Source: Burkholderiales bacterium
GTDB lineage: Bacteria > Pseudomonadota > Gammaproteobacteria > Burkholderiales > Usitatibacteraceae
Assembly: GCA_026125445.1 (NCBI GenBank)
Contig: JAHCLE010000024.1
Coordinates: 1 to 32,742, forward strand
Length of the DNA stretch: 32,742 nucleotides
Direction: 5' to 3'
In this document: positions 7,561 to 15,605 of the stretch, in pieces
How the letters are laid out: every line of letters starts with the position of its first letter
Position numbering within the stretch: the first letter of the stretch is position 1
Program-made: the position numbers and the translations under genes
The notes under the pieces: model-generated
Seen by the model: the letters and a program-made list of their open reading frames with translations, nothing else
Told to the model about the DNA's origin: nothing
Databases searched by the model: none

Positions 7561-8412
7561 CTAGTAATGCTCCTTCACCCGCTCGACGACGTGCTGCGGC
7601 TCGCGGTACTTCTTGTCCTTCTGCCGCTCCGGCAGCCTGATCTTCTCGCGCGGAGCCTCCTTGTAAGGAACGCGGGAAAGCAGGTCGCGGATGATGTTGA
7701 GCCGCGCGCGCTTCTTGTCGTTCGAGTCGGCGACGATCCAGGGCGCCCATGCCGAATGCGTGTACTTGAACATGTCGTCGCGCGCGCGCGAGTAGTCGTA
7801 CCACTTGGAGTACGACTTGAGGTCCATCGGCGAGAGCTTCCAGATCTTGCGCCCGTCGTCGATGCGCGCCGTGAGCCGCTTCGTCTGCTCCTCCGCGCTC
7901 ACCTCGAGCCAGTACTTGATGAGAATGATCCCGGAGTCGACCATGGCCTTCTCGACCCTCGGCAGGTCCTCGAGGAACTTCATCACCACCGGCTCGGGGC
8001 AGAAGCCCATCACCCGCTCCACGCCCGCCCGGTTGTACCAGCTGCGGTCGAAGATGATGACCTCGCCCGCGGCCGGCAGGTGCGGCAGGTAGCGCTGCAC
8101 GTACATCTGCGACTTCTCGCGCTCGGTGGGCGACGGCAGCGCGATCACGCGGAAGGTGCGCGGGCTCACGCGCTCGGTGATGGCCTTGATGGTGCCGCCC
8201 TTGCCGGCGGTGTCGCGGCCTTCGAAGACGATGCACACCTTGAGGCCGGCGTGCTTCACCCACTCCTGCATCTTCACCAGCTCGACGTGCAGCTTCTTGA
8301 GCTCCTTCGCGTATTCCTTGTTGCCGAGCTTGCCGTCGTCCTTCGCGGCCTTGGGCGCCGGCTTCGGCGCTTCCTTGCGGACCTTCGCCTTCGCGTCCTT
8401 CTTCTTCGCCAT
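7561..8412 (-). CDS. ppk2: Polyphosphate kinase 2 (PPK2)
   Basis: 283 residues from the ATG at 8412, chosen because GGAGAG (8423-8418) lies 5 nt upstream; the adjacent ATG at 8415 is too close. PPK2 enzymes transfer phosphate between polyphosphate and nucleoside di- or monophosphates in the cytoplasm. The Walker A is GRDTAGKGG (~65-73), and FDRSWYNRAGVERVMGF (~121-137) holds the Walker B Asp and lid Arg residues, as in single-domain class I-like members acting on nucleoside diphosphates. The first ~30 residues are a Lys/Ala-rich extension. It heads the six-gene minus-strand run ending at 2585. I see no Pho box in its upstream region. Confidence 0.95.
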   Translation of the reverse strand: MAKKKDAKAKVRKEAPKPAPKAAKDDGKLGNKEYAKELKKLHVELVKMQEWVKHAGLKVCIVFEGRDTAGKGGTIKAITERVSPRTFRVIALPSPTEREKSQMYVQRYLPHLPAAGEVIIFDRSWYNRAGVERVMGFCPEPVVMKFLEDLPRVEKAMVDSGIILIKYWLEVSAEEQTKRLTARIDDGRKIWKLSPMDLKSYSKWYDYSRARDDMFKYTHSAWAPWIVADSNDKKRARLNIIRDLLSRVPYKEAPREKIRLPERQKDKKYREPQHVVERVKEHY

Positions 8413-8511
8413 CATCGCTCTCCAGGGGGTGGACGGCCCGGCGACGCCGGCCCGCGCCCGGTTGTATGATCGGGGTGCATTACAGCCTATTACGCCAGGC
8501 GCGGGTCGCGA

Positions 8512-8529
8512 GGTTGACAACGGTCAACC
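8512..8529. promoter_or_regulatory. Perfect inverted repeat in the divergent ppk2/DUF3300 intergenic region
   Basis: GGTTGAC (8512-8518), spacer AACG, GTCAACC (8523-8529): a perfect 7-bp dyad with a 4-nt spacer, lying about 100 bp before ppk2 and 85 bp before the DUF3300 gene. It contains TTGACA (8514-8519), identical to a sigma70 -35 element, but I see no good -10 at 16-18 bp. It could be an operator for either or both divergent operons, or a small hairpin. The rest of 8413-8613 shows nothing else I can name. Confidence 0.45.
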
Positions 8530-8613
8530 TTGCGGACCGGGCGAGGCGGATCATCTTTCACCCCCGTTCGCGGGGGCGCATGACTTTTCTCGACAATCCG
8601 GACGGAGCTCACG

Positions 8614-9828
8614 ATGGACTTCCGTTACAAGACCCTCGTCGCGGCGATCCTGGCGGTCACCGTGCCCGCGTTCGCGCAACAGCAGGCGGCGGCCCCCGCC
8701 GGGCAGGCCGCGCCGGCGCCCGCGGCCGCCAAGTCGTTCTCGCAGCAGGAGCTCGACGAGCTCCTCGCGCCCATTGCGCTCTATCCGGACGCGCTGCTCG
8801 CCCAGGTGCTCATGGCCTCGACCTATCCCTTGCAGGTCGTGGAGGCCGCGCGCTGGGTGAAGGCCAACCCGAACGTGAAGGACAAGGCCCTCGAGGAGGC
8901 GCTCAAGGACCAGACGTGGGACCCGGCGGTGAAGTCGCTCACGACGCTGCCGCAGGTCCTCACGATGATGAACGAGAAGCTCGACTGGACGCAGAAGCTG
9001 GGCGATGCGGTTCTCGCGCAGCAGGCCGACGTCATGAAGACGGCCCAGGCCCTTCGCAAGAAGGCCGAGGCCGCCGGCAACCTCAAGTCGACGCCCGAGC
9101 AGAAGGTGAAGAGCGAGCAGCAGAACGGGCAGACCGTCTACATCATCGAGTCCGCCAAGCCCGAGACGGTCTACGTGCCCACCTACAACCCGGCCACGAT
9201 CTACGGGTCGTGGTGGTACCCGTACCCCCCGCCGTACTACTACTATCCGCCCGGGTATGTCGCCGGCGCCGGCTTCTGGTTCGCCACCGGCGTGATCGTC
9301 GGCGGCGCGATCTGGGGAGGCTGCGGCTGGGGCCACAACGAGATCAACATCGACGTGGACCGGCAGAACAACTTCAACCGCAACACCAACCGCAACGTCG
9401 AGCGGAACACCAACAACAAGTTCCAGCACAACGCCGAGAACCGCAAGGGCGTCCCGTACCGCGACAACGCCACCGCGCAGAAGTACAACAAGGGCGGCGA
9501 CCGGGCGGCGGCGCAGTCGCGCGAGCAGTTCCGCGGCCAGGCCGACGCGGGCCGCCAGCAACTCCAGGGCATGGACAAGGGCCAGCTGCAGAGCCAGGTG
9601 AGCGCGGCGGACCGCGCCGGCGGGCGGGGTGGCGACCGCGCGGCTCCGAGCGCGGGGACGCGTGACGCGGGCTCCCGCGGGGGCGGTGGCGGAAGCGGCT
9701 TCTCGGGCTCCGGCTCCGGAGCCTCCACGCGCGCGGCGAGCAGCCGTGGCGCCTCGAGCCGCAGCTCGATGAGCGGTGGCGGCGGCGCGCGCGGCGGTGG
9801 TGGCGGCCGCGGCGGCGGACGTCGCTAG
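8614..9828 (+). CDS. DUF3300 domain-containing exported protein
   Basis: 404 residues. The start ATG is preceded by GGAG at 8603-8606. Residues 1-22 (MDFRYKTLVAAILAVTVPAF, AQ) are a signal peptide. The DUF3300 domain follows (~45-220), recognisable by LLAPIALYPDALLAQVLMAS, the VVEAARWVKANP segment and VYVPTYNPATIYG with the Tyr/Pro-rich YPPPYYYYPPGY stretch. After it come an Asn/Arg-rich region (~245-285) and a Gly/Ser/Arg-rich, RGG-like tail that is surely disordered. The function of DUF3300 is unknown to me; it often sits beside DUF2950, as here. It is the first gene of a coupled five-gene envelope operon, so a periplasmic role with the downstream HlyD/OMF pair is suggested. Confidence 0.9.
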   Translation: MDFRYKTLVAAILAVTVPAFAQQQAAAPAGQAAPAPAAAKSFSQQELDELLAPIALYPDALLAQVLMASTYPLQVVEAARWVKANPNVKDKALEEALKDQTWDPAVKSLTTLPQVLTMMNEKLDWTQKLGDAVLAQQADVMKTAQALRKKAEAAGNLKSTPEQKVKSEQQNGQTVYIIESAKPETVYVPTYNPATIYGSWWYPYPPPYYYYPPGYVAGAGFWFATGVIVGGAIWGGCGWGHNEINIDVDRQNNFNRNTNRNVERNTNNKFQHNAENRKGVPYRDNATAQKYNKGGDRAAAQSREQFRGQADAGRQQLQGMDKGQLQSQVSAADRAGGRGGDRAAPSAGTRDAGSRGGGGGSGFSGSGSGASTRAASSRGASSRSSMSGGGGARGGGGGRGGGRR

Positions 9829-9858
9829 GCCCGGGCCCACGGATACGGAGAACGAGAC

Positions 9859-10842
9859 ATGAAGAACCACATGAATCCCAAGCTCGCCGCGCTCGCCGCG
9901 GCCCTCGCGCTGGCGCTTCCCGCCGGCGTCCTCGCCCAGCCGGCCGGCGAGGCCAAGGCGGCCAAGCCCGCCGCGGCCGCGCCGAAGGCCGCGGCGCAGA
10001 AGACCTTCGCCTCGCCCGAAGAGGCGGCCAAGGCGCTCGTCGACGCGGTCAAGGCCGCCGACGCCAAGGCGATCCTCGCCATCGTCGGGCCGCAGTCCAA
10101 GTCCTGGATCTCCTCGGGCGACGCGGTGCGCGACGCCGAGGACTGGAAGCGCTTCGTCGCCGCCTACGACGAGAAGAACGCGATCGTGAAGGAAGGCGAC
10201 GCCAAGGCGATCCTCAACGTCGGCAAGGACGACTACCCCTTCGCCGCGCCCCTCGTGAAGCGCGGCGGCAGCTGGGCCTTCGATGCCGAGGCGGGTCGCC
10301 AGGAGGCCATCAACCGCCGCATCGGCCGCAACGAGCTCGACACGATCCAGACGATGCTCGCGATCGTCGACGCGCAGCGCGAGTACGTGGAGAAGGACGC
10401 CGACGGCAACGGACTCGCGGACTACGCCGCGCGCCTGGTCTCGTCGCCGGGCAAGAAGGACGGCCTGTACTGGCCGGCCAAGGCGGGCGAGCCGCAGAGC
10501 CCGCTGGGGCCGCTCGCGGCCCAGGCCGTCGCGGAGGGCTACGGCAAGAAGGCCGCGGCCGGCAAGCCGCAGCCTTTCCACGGATACTTCTTCCGCCCGC
10601 TCAAGGGCCAGGGCCCCCATGCGGCCGGCGGCAAGTACGACTACGAGGTCAATGGCCGGATGATGGGCGGATTCGCCGTGGTGGCCTGGCCCGCGAAGTA
10701 CGGCGTATCCGGCGTCATGAGCTTCGTCGTGAACCACGACGGCGTCGTCTTCGAGAAGGACCTCGGGCCGAACACCGGCGCCGTGGCGCAGAAGATGACG
10801 CGCTTCGATCCCGACAAGACCTGGAAGAAGGCTCAGCAGTGA
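9859..10842 (+). CDS. DUF2950 domain-containing exported protein
   Basis: 327 residues with ATG at 9859 and GGAG 8 nt upstream. The signal peptide covers ~1-26 (ending GVLAQ); an Ala/Lys/Pro-rich linker (~27-48) is followed by the DUF2950 domain to the end. Diagnostic segments are FASPEEAAKALVDAVKAAD, the GRNELDTIQTMLAIVDAQRE helix, EYVEKDADGNGLADYAARL, GKKDGLYWP, and HGYFFRPLKGQGPHAAGG, with NHDGVVFEKDLGPNT near the C-terminus. Biochemical function is unknown to me. DUF2950 genes are commonly found next to DUF3300, and that arrangement is present. Its TGA (10840-10842) overlaps the GTG start of the next gene, indicating translational coupling into the HlyD/OMF part. Confidence 0.9.
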   Translation: MKNHMNPKLAALAAALALALPAGVLAQPAGEAKAAKPAAAAPKAAAQKTFASPEEAAKALVDAVKAADAKAILAIVGPQSKSWISSGDAVRDAEDWKRFVAAYDEKNAIVKEGDAKAILNVGKDDYPFAAPLVKRGGSWAFDAEAGRQEAINRRIGRNELDTIQTMLAIVDAQREYVEKDADGNGLADYAARLVSSPGKKDGLYWPAKAGEPQSPLGPLAAQAVAEGYGKKAAAGKPQPFHGYFFRPLKGQGPHAAGGKYDYEVNGRMMGGFAVVAWPAKYGVSGVMSFVVNHDGVVFEKDLGPNTGAVAQKMTRFDPDKTWKKAQQ

Positions 10843-11396
10843 GCCGCCGCCGCGCCCTGCCCGTCGCCCTGGCGGCGACCTCGATCGCGCTTTCGCCCGC
10901 GGCGCACGCCTCGTTCCTTTCCGGGGACACCCTGGACAGCGTGGCGACCTTCATGGCGTGGTTCATCGTCTTCGTGGTCCCGGTGGCCGTGGTCGGCATC
11001 TTCCTCGTGATCCACGTCATCCCCGAGAAGATCGCCGAGAGGAATCACCACCCGCAGCAGCACGCCATCAAGACGCTGTGCTTCCTGTCGCTCGTCTTCG
11101 GCGGCATGCTCTGGCCGCTCGCGTGGCTATGGGCGTTCACGCGGCCGGTCGGCTACCGCATGGCCTACGGCACGGAAAAGCACGAGAACTACTTCATCGA
11201 GATGGGCGAGAAGGCGCGACGCGGCGAACTGGGCGAGCTCGAGCTCGATCACCTCCGCGAGGAGCTGGCGGAGATGGCGGCCCGCGGCCCGCTGCCGGGC
11301 AAGCTGCGAGAGCTCCCGGCGATCCTCGCGCAGGCCCGGGCGAAGCCCGAGGCCGGCGGCGCGGCCGCAGCCGCGAAGGCGGGAGGGGCTGCGTAA
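10839..11396 (+). CDS. DUF3302 (YiaW-like) small inner-membrane protein
   Basis: 185 residues starting at GTG 10839, which overlaps the DUF2950 stop as GTGA. An N-terminal signal-like helix ends AAHAS (~residue 25). Two transmembrane helices follow (~37-60, MAWFIVFVVPVAVVGIFLV; ~79-102, LCFLSLVFGGMLWPLAWLWA) separated by a His/Lys-rich loop IPEKIAERNHHPQQHAIK. This arrangement matches YiaW/DUF3302 of Escherichia coli, encoded beside the HlyD-like yiaV. The C-terminal ~70 residues are charged and Ala-rich, longer than in YiaW. It may be the inner-membrane partner of the adjacent membrane fusion protein, analogous to the small DUF1656 protein of AaeXAB-type systems (inference). Confidence 0.8.
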   Translation: MSRRRALPVALAATSIALSPAAHASFLSGDTLDSVATFMAWFIVFVVPVAVVGIFLVIHVIPEKIAERNHHPQQHAIKTLCFLSLVFGGMLWPLAWLWAFTRPVGYRMAYGTEKHENYFIEMGEKARRGELGELELDHLREELAEMAARGPLPGKLRELPAILAQARAKPEAGGAAAAAKAGGAA

Positions 11397-12616
11397 TGGA
11401 ACTGATCCTCCTCGCGATATACGCGGCCATCGTCTGGTTCGTCTTCATCAAGATGAAGTGGCTGCCGTGGAACACGGTGACGCAGGCGATCGTCATCGTG
11501 ATCCCGATCATCGGTCTGTCTGCGCTGATCCTGATCCTGAACGCCGTCGCGCCGTCCTCCTCGGACGTGCGCGTCATCAAGTACGTGGTGAACGTGGTGC
11601 CGCAGGTGCGCGGCCGCGTGATCGAGGTCCCGGTGGAGCCCAACCGCCCGGTGAAGAAGGGCGACGTGCTCTACAGGATCGACCCCACGCCCTACCAGCT
11701 GCAGGTGAAGGCGCTCGAGGCGCAGCTCGCCGACGCCGTCGGCGTGTCGAAGCAGCTCGAGGAACAGCTCGCCGGCGCCGCGGCGCAGGTCGCGCAGGCG
11801 AAGGCGGCCATCGAGCAGGCGAGCGCGAGGGTGCGCGAGGTGTCGGCGAAGGCCGAGCTCGCGAGGAAGCGCGTCGAGCAGAACCGCGAGCTGGTGGCCA
11901 CGGGCGCCGGCAACAAGTTCGACCTCGAGCAGGCGGAGGCGAACCTCAAGGAGATCGAGGGATCGCTCGACGGCGCCCGCAGCGCCGAGGCCCAGGCGCG
12001 CGCCGCCGAGGTGCAGGCCTCCGCCAGCCAGCGCCAGGTGCAGCAGAAGCTCGGCGCCCGCGTCAACGGCGAGTACGCGCAGGTCGCCCAGGTGCGCGCC
12101 CAGCTCGAGAGCGCGAAGTGGGACCTCTCGCAGACCACGGCCTACGCGCCGGCCAACGGCTACGCCATCAACGTGCAGCTTCGGCCCGGCTCCATGACGG
12201 CCGCGTTCCCGGCGCTTCCCGTGATGACCTTCGTCGAGGACGAATTCACGGTGATCGCGCTCTACCACCAGAACGAGCTGCACCAGGTCGCGCCCGGCAA
12301 CGAGGCCGAGATCGCGCTCGAGACCTATCCGGGGCGCATCATCAAGGCCAAGGTCGACTCCATCATCTGGGCGCAGGGCCAGGGCTCGGTCGCCGCGTCG
12401 GCGACGCTGCCGACCACCGGCGCGATCCCGTCCTACCCCGGCCGCTTCCCGGTGAAGCTCACCGTGGAGCCGCGCGACAGGGACCTCTTCCTCGCCGCCG
12501 GCGCCATGGGCCACGCGGCCATCTACACCGAGAGCGGGGAGGCAGTCCACATCGTGCGCAAGATCCTGGTGCGCGTGGGCTCGATCACCAACTACCTCAT
12601 CCTCAAGCTGCACTGA
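11396..12616 (+). CDS. HlyD-family membrane fusion protein (YiaV/EmrA-like)
   Basis: 406 residues. The ATG at 11396 overlaps the previous TAA as TAATG, with GGAGG upstream; the frame is open further upstream but that is shadow. Two hydrophobic helices lie at the N-terminus (~2-20 and ~31-51), as in E. coli YiaV. The biotinyl-lipoyl half-motif VVPQVRGRVIEVPVEPNRPV is followed by KKGDVLYRIDP (~67-97), then a long Ala/Gln/Glu-rich coiled-coil hairpin (~105-225), the second lipoyl half (AYAPANGYAINVQLRPGSM) and a beta-barrel domain. It would bridge inner and outer membranes in a tripartite exporter. No MFS, RND, ABC or FUSC pump is encoded nearby. The outer-membrane factor gene follows with a TGATG overlap. 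Confidence 0.92.
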   Translation: MELILLAIYAAIVWFVFIKMKWLPWNTVTQAIVIVIPIIGLSALILILNAVAPSSSDVRVIKYVVNVVPQVRGRVIEVPVEPNRPVKKGDVLYRIDPTPYQLQVKALEAQLADAVGVSKQLEEQLAGAAAQVAQAKAAIEQASARVREVSAKAELARKRVEQNRELVATGAGNKFDLEQAEANLKEIEGSLDGARSAEAQARAAEVQASASQRQVQQKLGARVNGEYAQVAQVRAQLESAKWDLSQTTAYAPANGYAINVQLRPGSMTAAFPALPVMTFVEDEFTVIALYHQNELHQVAPGNEAEIALETYPGRIIKAKVDSIIWAQGQGSVAASATLPTTGAIPSYPGRFPVKLTVEPRDRDLFLAAGAMGHAAIYTESGEAVHIVRKILVRVGSITNYLILKLH

Positions 12617-14040
12617 TGGGCGCGATTCCCCGCTCACGGCTGGTCCGCGCGGCACCGCTCCTCGCGGCGCTCGCGCTCGCCGGCTGCGCCTTGAACCAGC
12701 CGCCGGAGCGCGAGGCGCTCCGGGCCGACGCGTTGCCCAGCGTGAAGGTCCCCGAGGCCTGGTCCTCGAAGGGCGGGGAGGCCGGCGCGGTGCGCGACGA
12801 CTGGCTCGCCACCCTTGCCGACGAACAGCTTCGCGCGCTGGTGTTCGAGGCGCTGGCCAACAACCTCGACCTTCGCGTCGCGGCGGCCGGCGTGGAGCGC
12901 GCGGGCGCCTACGCGAAGCAGGCGGGCTCGACGCTCTACCCGCAGGTGAACCTCCTCGCTTCCGGCAGTTTCACGGGCTCCGACTCCGGCAGCGCCTTCG
13001 AGACCGCGGGGCTCTTCGCGAGCTGGGAGCTCGACCTCTGGGGCCGCGTGCGCTCGCAGGCCGCGGCCGGCTCGGCGCAGTACGAGGCGACGGCGAAGGA
13101 CGCGGAATACGCCCGCCAGTCGATCGCCGCGCTCGTCGCCAAGAGCTGGTTCCTCGCCATCGAGGCGCGGCGCCAGCGCGCCATCGCCCAGGACATGGTC
13201 GCCGCCGCCGAGAGCCTCGCGGCGCTCGCGCGCGAGCGCCAGCGCATCGGCAAGGGCGACGAGTACGACGTGCGCCTCGCCCAGGCGTCGCTTCAGGGAT
13301 ACCGCGACGCCGTGCTGCAGCTGCAGCTCGCCGAGCAACAGGCGAGCCGCGCGATCGAATCGCTTGTCGGCCGCTACCCGGCCGGCGCGCTCGAAGCCGC
13401 GGCCGCGTTCCCCGCGTATCCGGGTCCCGTGCCCGCCGGCCTGCCTTCCGAGCTCCTCGAGCGCCGCCTCGATGTCGCCGCCGCCGAGCGCCGCGTGGCC
13501 GCCGCCTACAACCTCGTGGGGGAGGCGCAGGCGGCCCGCCTGCCGCGCATCTCGCTCACGGCGAGCGGCAGCAGCATCACGAGCGACCTCGTCTTCCTCA
13601 AGAATCGCGACAATCCCGCGTGGAGCGCCGGCGGGAACCTCGTGCTTCCCCTATTCGCCGGCGGCGCCCTCCAGGGCCAGGTCGAGGTGCGCACGGCCGA
13701 GCAGAAGGCGGCGGTGGCCGACTACGGCCGCGTCGGCGCGCGCGCCTTCTCGGAGGTCGAGAACGCGCTTTCCGCCGGCTTCAGCCTCGCGCAGCGCGTC
13801 CCGGTCCTCGAGGCTTCCGTCGCCGAGAACGAGCGCGCGCTGGAGCTCGCCAAGGTGCGCTACCGCGTCGGCACCGTGGACCAGCGCGCCGTGCAGCAGC
13901 AGCTCCTCGCCACCTCCGCCGCGCGGGCCTCGCTCGCGCGCGCCACGAGCGAGCGGCTGGTGCAGCGCGTGAACCTGCACCTCGCCCTGGGGGGGAGCTT
14001 CGCCCGGCCGCCCGCCACGGAGCAGACGGCGGCGCGCTAG
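12616..14040 (+). CDS. NodT/OprM-type outer-membrane factor lipoprotein
   Basis: 474 residues from the ATG at 12616 (TGATG overlap with the HlyD-like gene). The lipobox LAGC with Cys24 follows a hydrophobic signal (LLAALALAGC), as in NodT-subfamily outer-membrane factors. Two TolC-type repeats are visible: the first includes LFASWELDLWGRVRSQAAAG and IAALVAKSWFLAIEARRQR; the second PRISLTASGSSI, NLVLPLFAGGALQGQVEV and RYRVGTVDQRAVQQQLL. It should form the trimeric outer-membrane duct for the membrane fusion protein encoded just upstream. Length and motif order are normal for the family. It is the last gene of the five-gene operon; the next gene starts 40 bp downstream. Confidence 0.93.
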   Translation: MGAIPRSRLVRAAPLLAALALAGCALNQPPEREALRADALPSVKVPEAWSSKGGEAGAVRDDWLATLADEQLRALVFEALANNLDLRVAAAGVERAGAYAKQAGSTLYPQVNLLASGSFTGSDSGSAFETAGLFASWELDLWGRVRSQAAAGSAQYEATAKDAEYARQSIAALVAKSWFLAIEARRQRAIAQDMVAAAESLAALARERQRIGKGDEYDVRLAQASLQGYRDAVLQLQLAEQQASRAIESLVGRYPAGALEAAAAFPAYPGPVPAGLPSELLERRLDVAAAERRVAAAYNLVGEAQAARLPRISLTASGSSITSDLVFLKNRDNPAWSAGGNLVLPLFAGGALQGQVEVRTAEQKAAVADYGRVGARAFSEVENALSAGFSLAQRVPVLEASVAENERALELAKVRYRVGTVDQRAVQQQLLATSAARASLARATSERLVQRVNLHLALGGSFARPPATEQTAAR

Positions 14041-14080
14041 CCGCTGGCGGCGGGAAGGCCTCGCGCTCCCCGCCTTTCCC

Positions 14081-14620
14081 ATGCCGCCCGACTTCGAGCC
14101 CATGGAGATCACCCTGCGCGACGGCCGCCGGGTGCTCGTCCGGGCCCTCGGGCGCGCGGACGAGGACGAGTTGCTGCAGGCGTTCGACCGCCTGGGCGCA
14201 AACGCCCGCTACATGCGCTTCATGCACGCCGTGCGCGAGGCGAACGTGCCGCGGTTGCGCCGGGTGCTCGACTCGTTCCCGGAGAAGGGGCTCGCCATCG
14301 CCGCGACCGTGCCGGCCGCAGATGGCATCGACATCGTGGGGTCGGCCTCCTTCGTCCTCGGCAGCGGGGGCGACGACTGCGAGTTCGCGGTCACGGTCGC
14401 CGACGGTTGGGCGGGAGCGGGACTCGGCAGCGCCCTCATGACGGCCCTCGTCGACGCGGCGCGGCGGCGGGGCCTGAAGGAAATGACGGGCTTCGTGCTG
14501 GCGGAGAACGCGCCCATGCTGCGGCTCGCTATCCGCCTTGGATTCGCGGTGAAACGCGATCCGGACGACTATTCCCAGTGCGTATGCCGCCTGGGCCTGG
14601 GCGGCGAGGCCGCCTCTTGA
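14081..14620 (+). CDS. GNAT-family N-acetyltransferase
   Basis: 179 residues. The acetyl-CoA-binding motif A is DGWAGAGLGSALMTALVDAA (R/Q-x-x-G-x-G/A type), followed by RRRGLKEMTGFVLAENAPML and IRLGFAVKRDPDD, the usual motif B. The N-terminus (ITLRDGRRVLVRALGRADED) and the RYMRFMHAVREANVPRL helix resemble the GNAT domain of Pat-type protein lysine acetyltransferases, but here it stands alone. Substrate unknown. No strong ribosome site precedes 14081, and an ATG at 14102 is an alternative start. It is 40 bp after the outer-membrane factor gene on the same strand; a functional link is not evident. Confidence 0.88.
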   Translation: MPPDFEPMEITLRDGRRVLVRALGRADEDELLQAFDRLGANARYMRFMHAVREANVPRLRRVLDSFPEKGLAIAATVPAADGIDIVGSASFVLGSGGDDCEFAVTVADGWAGAGLGSALMTALVDAARRRGLKEMTGFVLAENAPMLRLAIRLGFAVKRDPDDYSQCVCRLGLGGEAAS

Positions 14621-14679
14621 CGGCCATCAACGGGACGACGGTGGCGATTGCTAGCGTGTTCCGGAAAGGCCCACGCGCC

Positions 14680-15585
14680 ATGAAGCGCTTCCTTGCCGCA
14701 GCCGCCTTTGCGAGCGCGTTCGCTCCGGCCGCCCACGCGCAAGACATCGAGCCGCGCGCGTACTCCAACGCGCCCATCGGGGTGAACTTCCTCGTCGCCG
14801 GGTACGCGTACACGCGCGGCGGGCTTTCGCTCGACCCGTCGCTGCCGATCACCGAGCCGCTCCTCAAGACCTCGAACGCGGTGCTCGGCTACGCGCGCGT
14901 GATCGAGCTGGGCGGGCAGTCGGCGAAGGTGGACGTGATCCTTCCGTACACCTGGCTGGACGGCAACGCGCTCTACAAGGGCGAGCCCGTCGCGAGGACG
15001 GTGGACGGGGCCGCGGACGCGAGCTTCCGCCTGTCGGTGAACTTCTTCGGCGCGCCGGCCCTGGGCCTGCCGGAGTTCGCGAGGTACCAGCAGGACCTCA
15101 TCGTCGGCGCGAGCCTGCGCGTGACGGCGCCGACGGGCCAGTACGACCGCACGCGGCTGGTGAACATCGGCACCAACCGCTGGTCCTTCCGGCCCGAGGT
15201 GGGGGTGTCGAAGGCGACCGGGCCGTGGACGCTGGAAGTCAAGGCGGCGGCCACCCTCTACACGGACAACACGGACTTCTACGGCGGAAGCCGGCGCTCG
15301 CAGGCGAACATCTACTCGGCCGGCTTCCACGTCGTGAGGAGCTTCGCCAACGGCATGTGGGCTTCGCTCGACACGACGTACTTCGGCGGGGGACGGACCA
15401 CGATCGACGGCGACCGCGCCGACGACCTGCAGCAGAACTGGCGCGTGGGCGCCACCCTCGCGATCCCCGTCGATCGCCTCAACTCCGTCAAGCTCTACGC
15501 GAGCAGCGGGGTCCAGGACCGCACCGGAAACGACTACGACCTCGTCGGCGTCGCCTGGCAGCACCGCTGGGGCGGCGGGCTCTGA
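14680..15585 (+). CDS. MetA-pathway-type outer-membrane transporter (putative)
   Basis: 301 residues. The frame opens upstream, but the ATG at 14680 is chosen because it begins a signal peptide (MKRFLAAAAFASAFAPAAHA, then QDIEPR) and follows GGAAAGG. The mature part matches the family often annotated as 'transporter' or 'MetA-pathway of phenol degradation': VNFLVAGYAYTRGGLSLDPS, KVDVILPYTWLDGNALYKG, ASLRVTAPTGQYDRTRLVNIG (N/G at strand ends) and HVVRSFANGMWASLDTTYF, with alternating aromatic strands to the end. It is a predicted outer-membrane barrel of unknown substrate. No aromatic degradation genes lie nearby, so the pathway name should not be taken literally. The next gene starts 20 bp downstream. 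Confidence 0.82.
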   Translation: MKRFLAAAAFASAFAPAAHAQDIEPRAYSNAPIGVNFLVAGYAYTRGGLSLDPSLPITEPLLKTSNAVLGYARVIELGGQSAKVDVILPYTWLDGNALYKGEPVARTVDGAADASFRLSVNFFGAPALGLPEFARYQQDLIVGASLRVTAPTGQYDRTRLVNIGTNRWSFRPEVGVSKATGPWTLEVKAAATLYTDNTDFYGGSRRSQANIYSAGFHVVRSFANGMWASLDTTYFGGGRTTIDGDRADDLQQNWRVGATLAIPVDRLNSVKLYASSGVQDRTGNDYDLVGVAWQHRWGGGL

Positions 15586-15605
15586 GGCTTGCGGAAAGGA
15601 CGACC

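Noticed and set aside
8478-8502. A Pho box for ppk2 in the minus-strand sequence with two TAAT units
   Set aside because: The units repeat every 10 bp, not 11, and only one resembles CTGTAAT; no second proper half-site.
8551-10737. A 728-residue minus-strand frame across DUF3300 and DUF2950
   Set aside because: Low-complexity Arg/Leu/Val/Gly composition and no family match; the plus strand carries two recognisable domains with signal peptides and ribosome sites.
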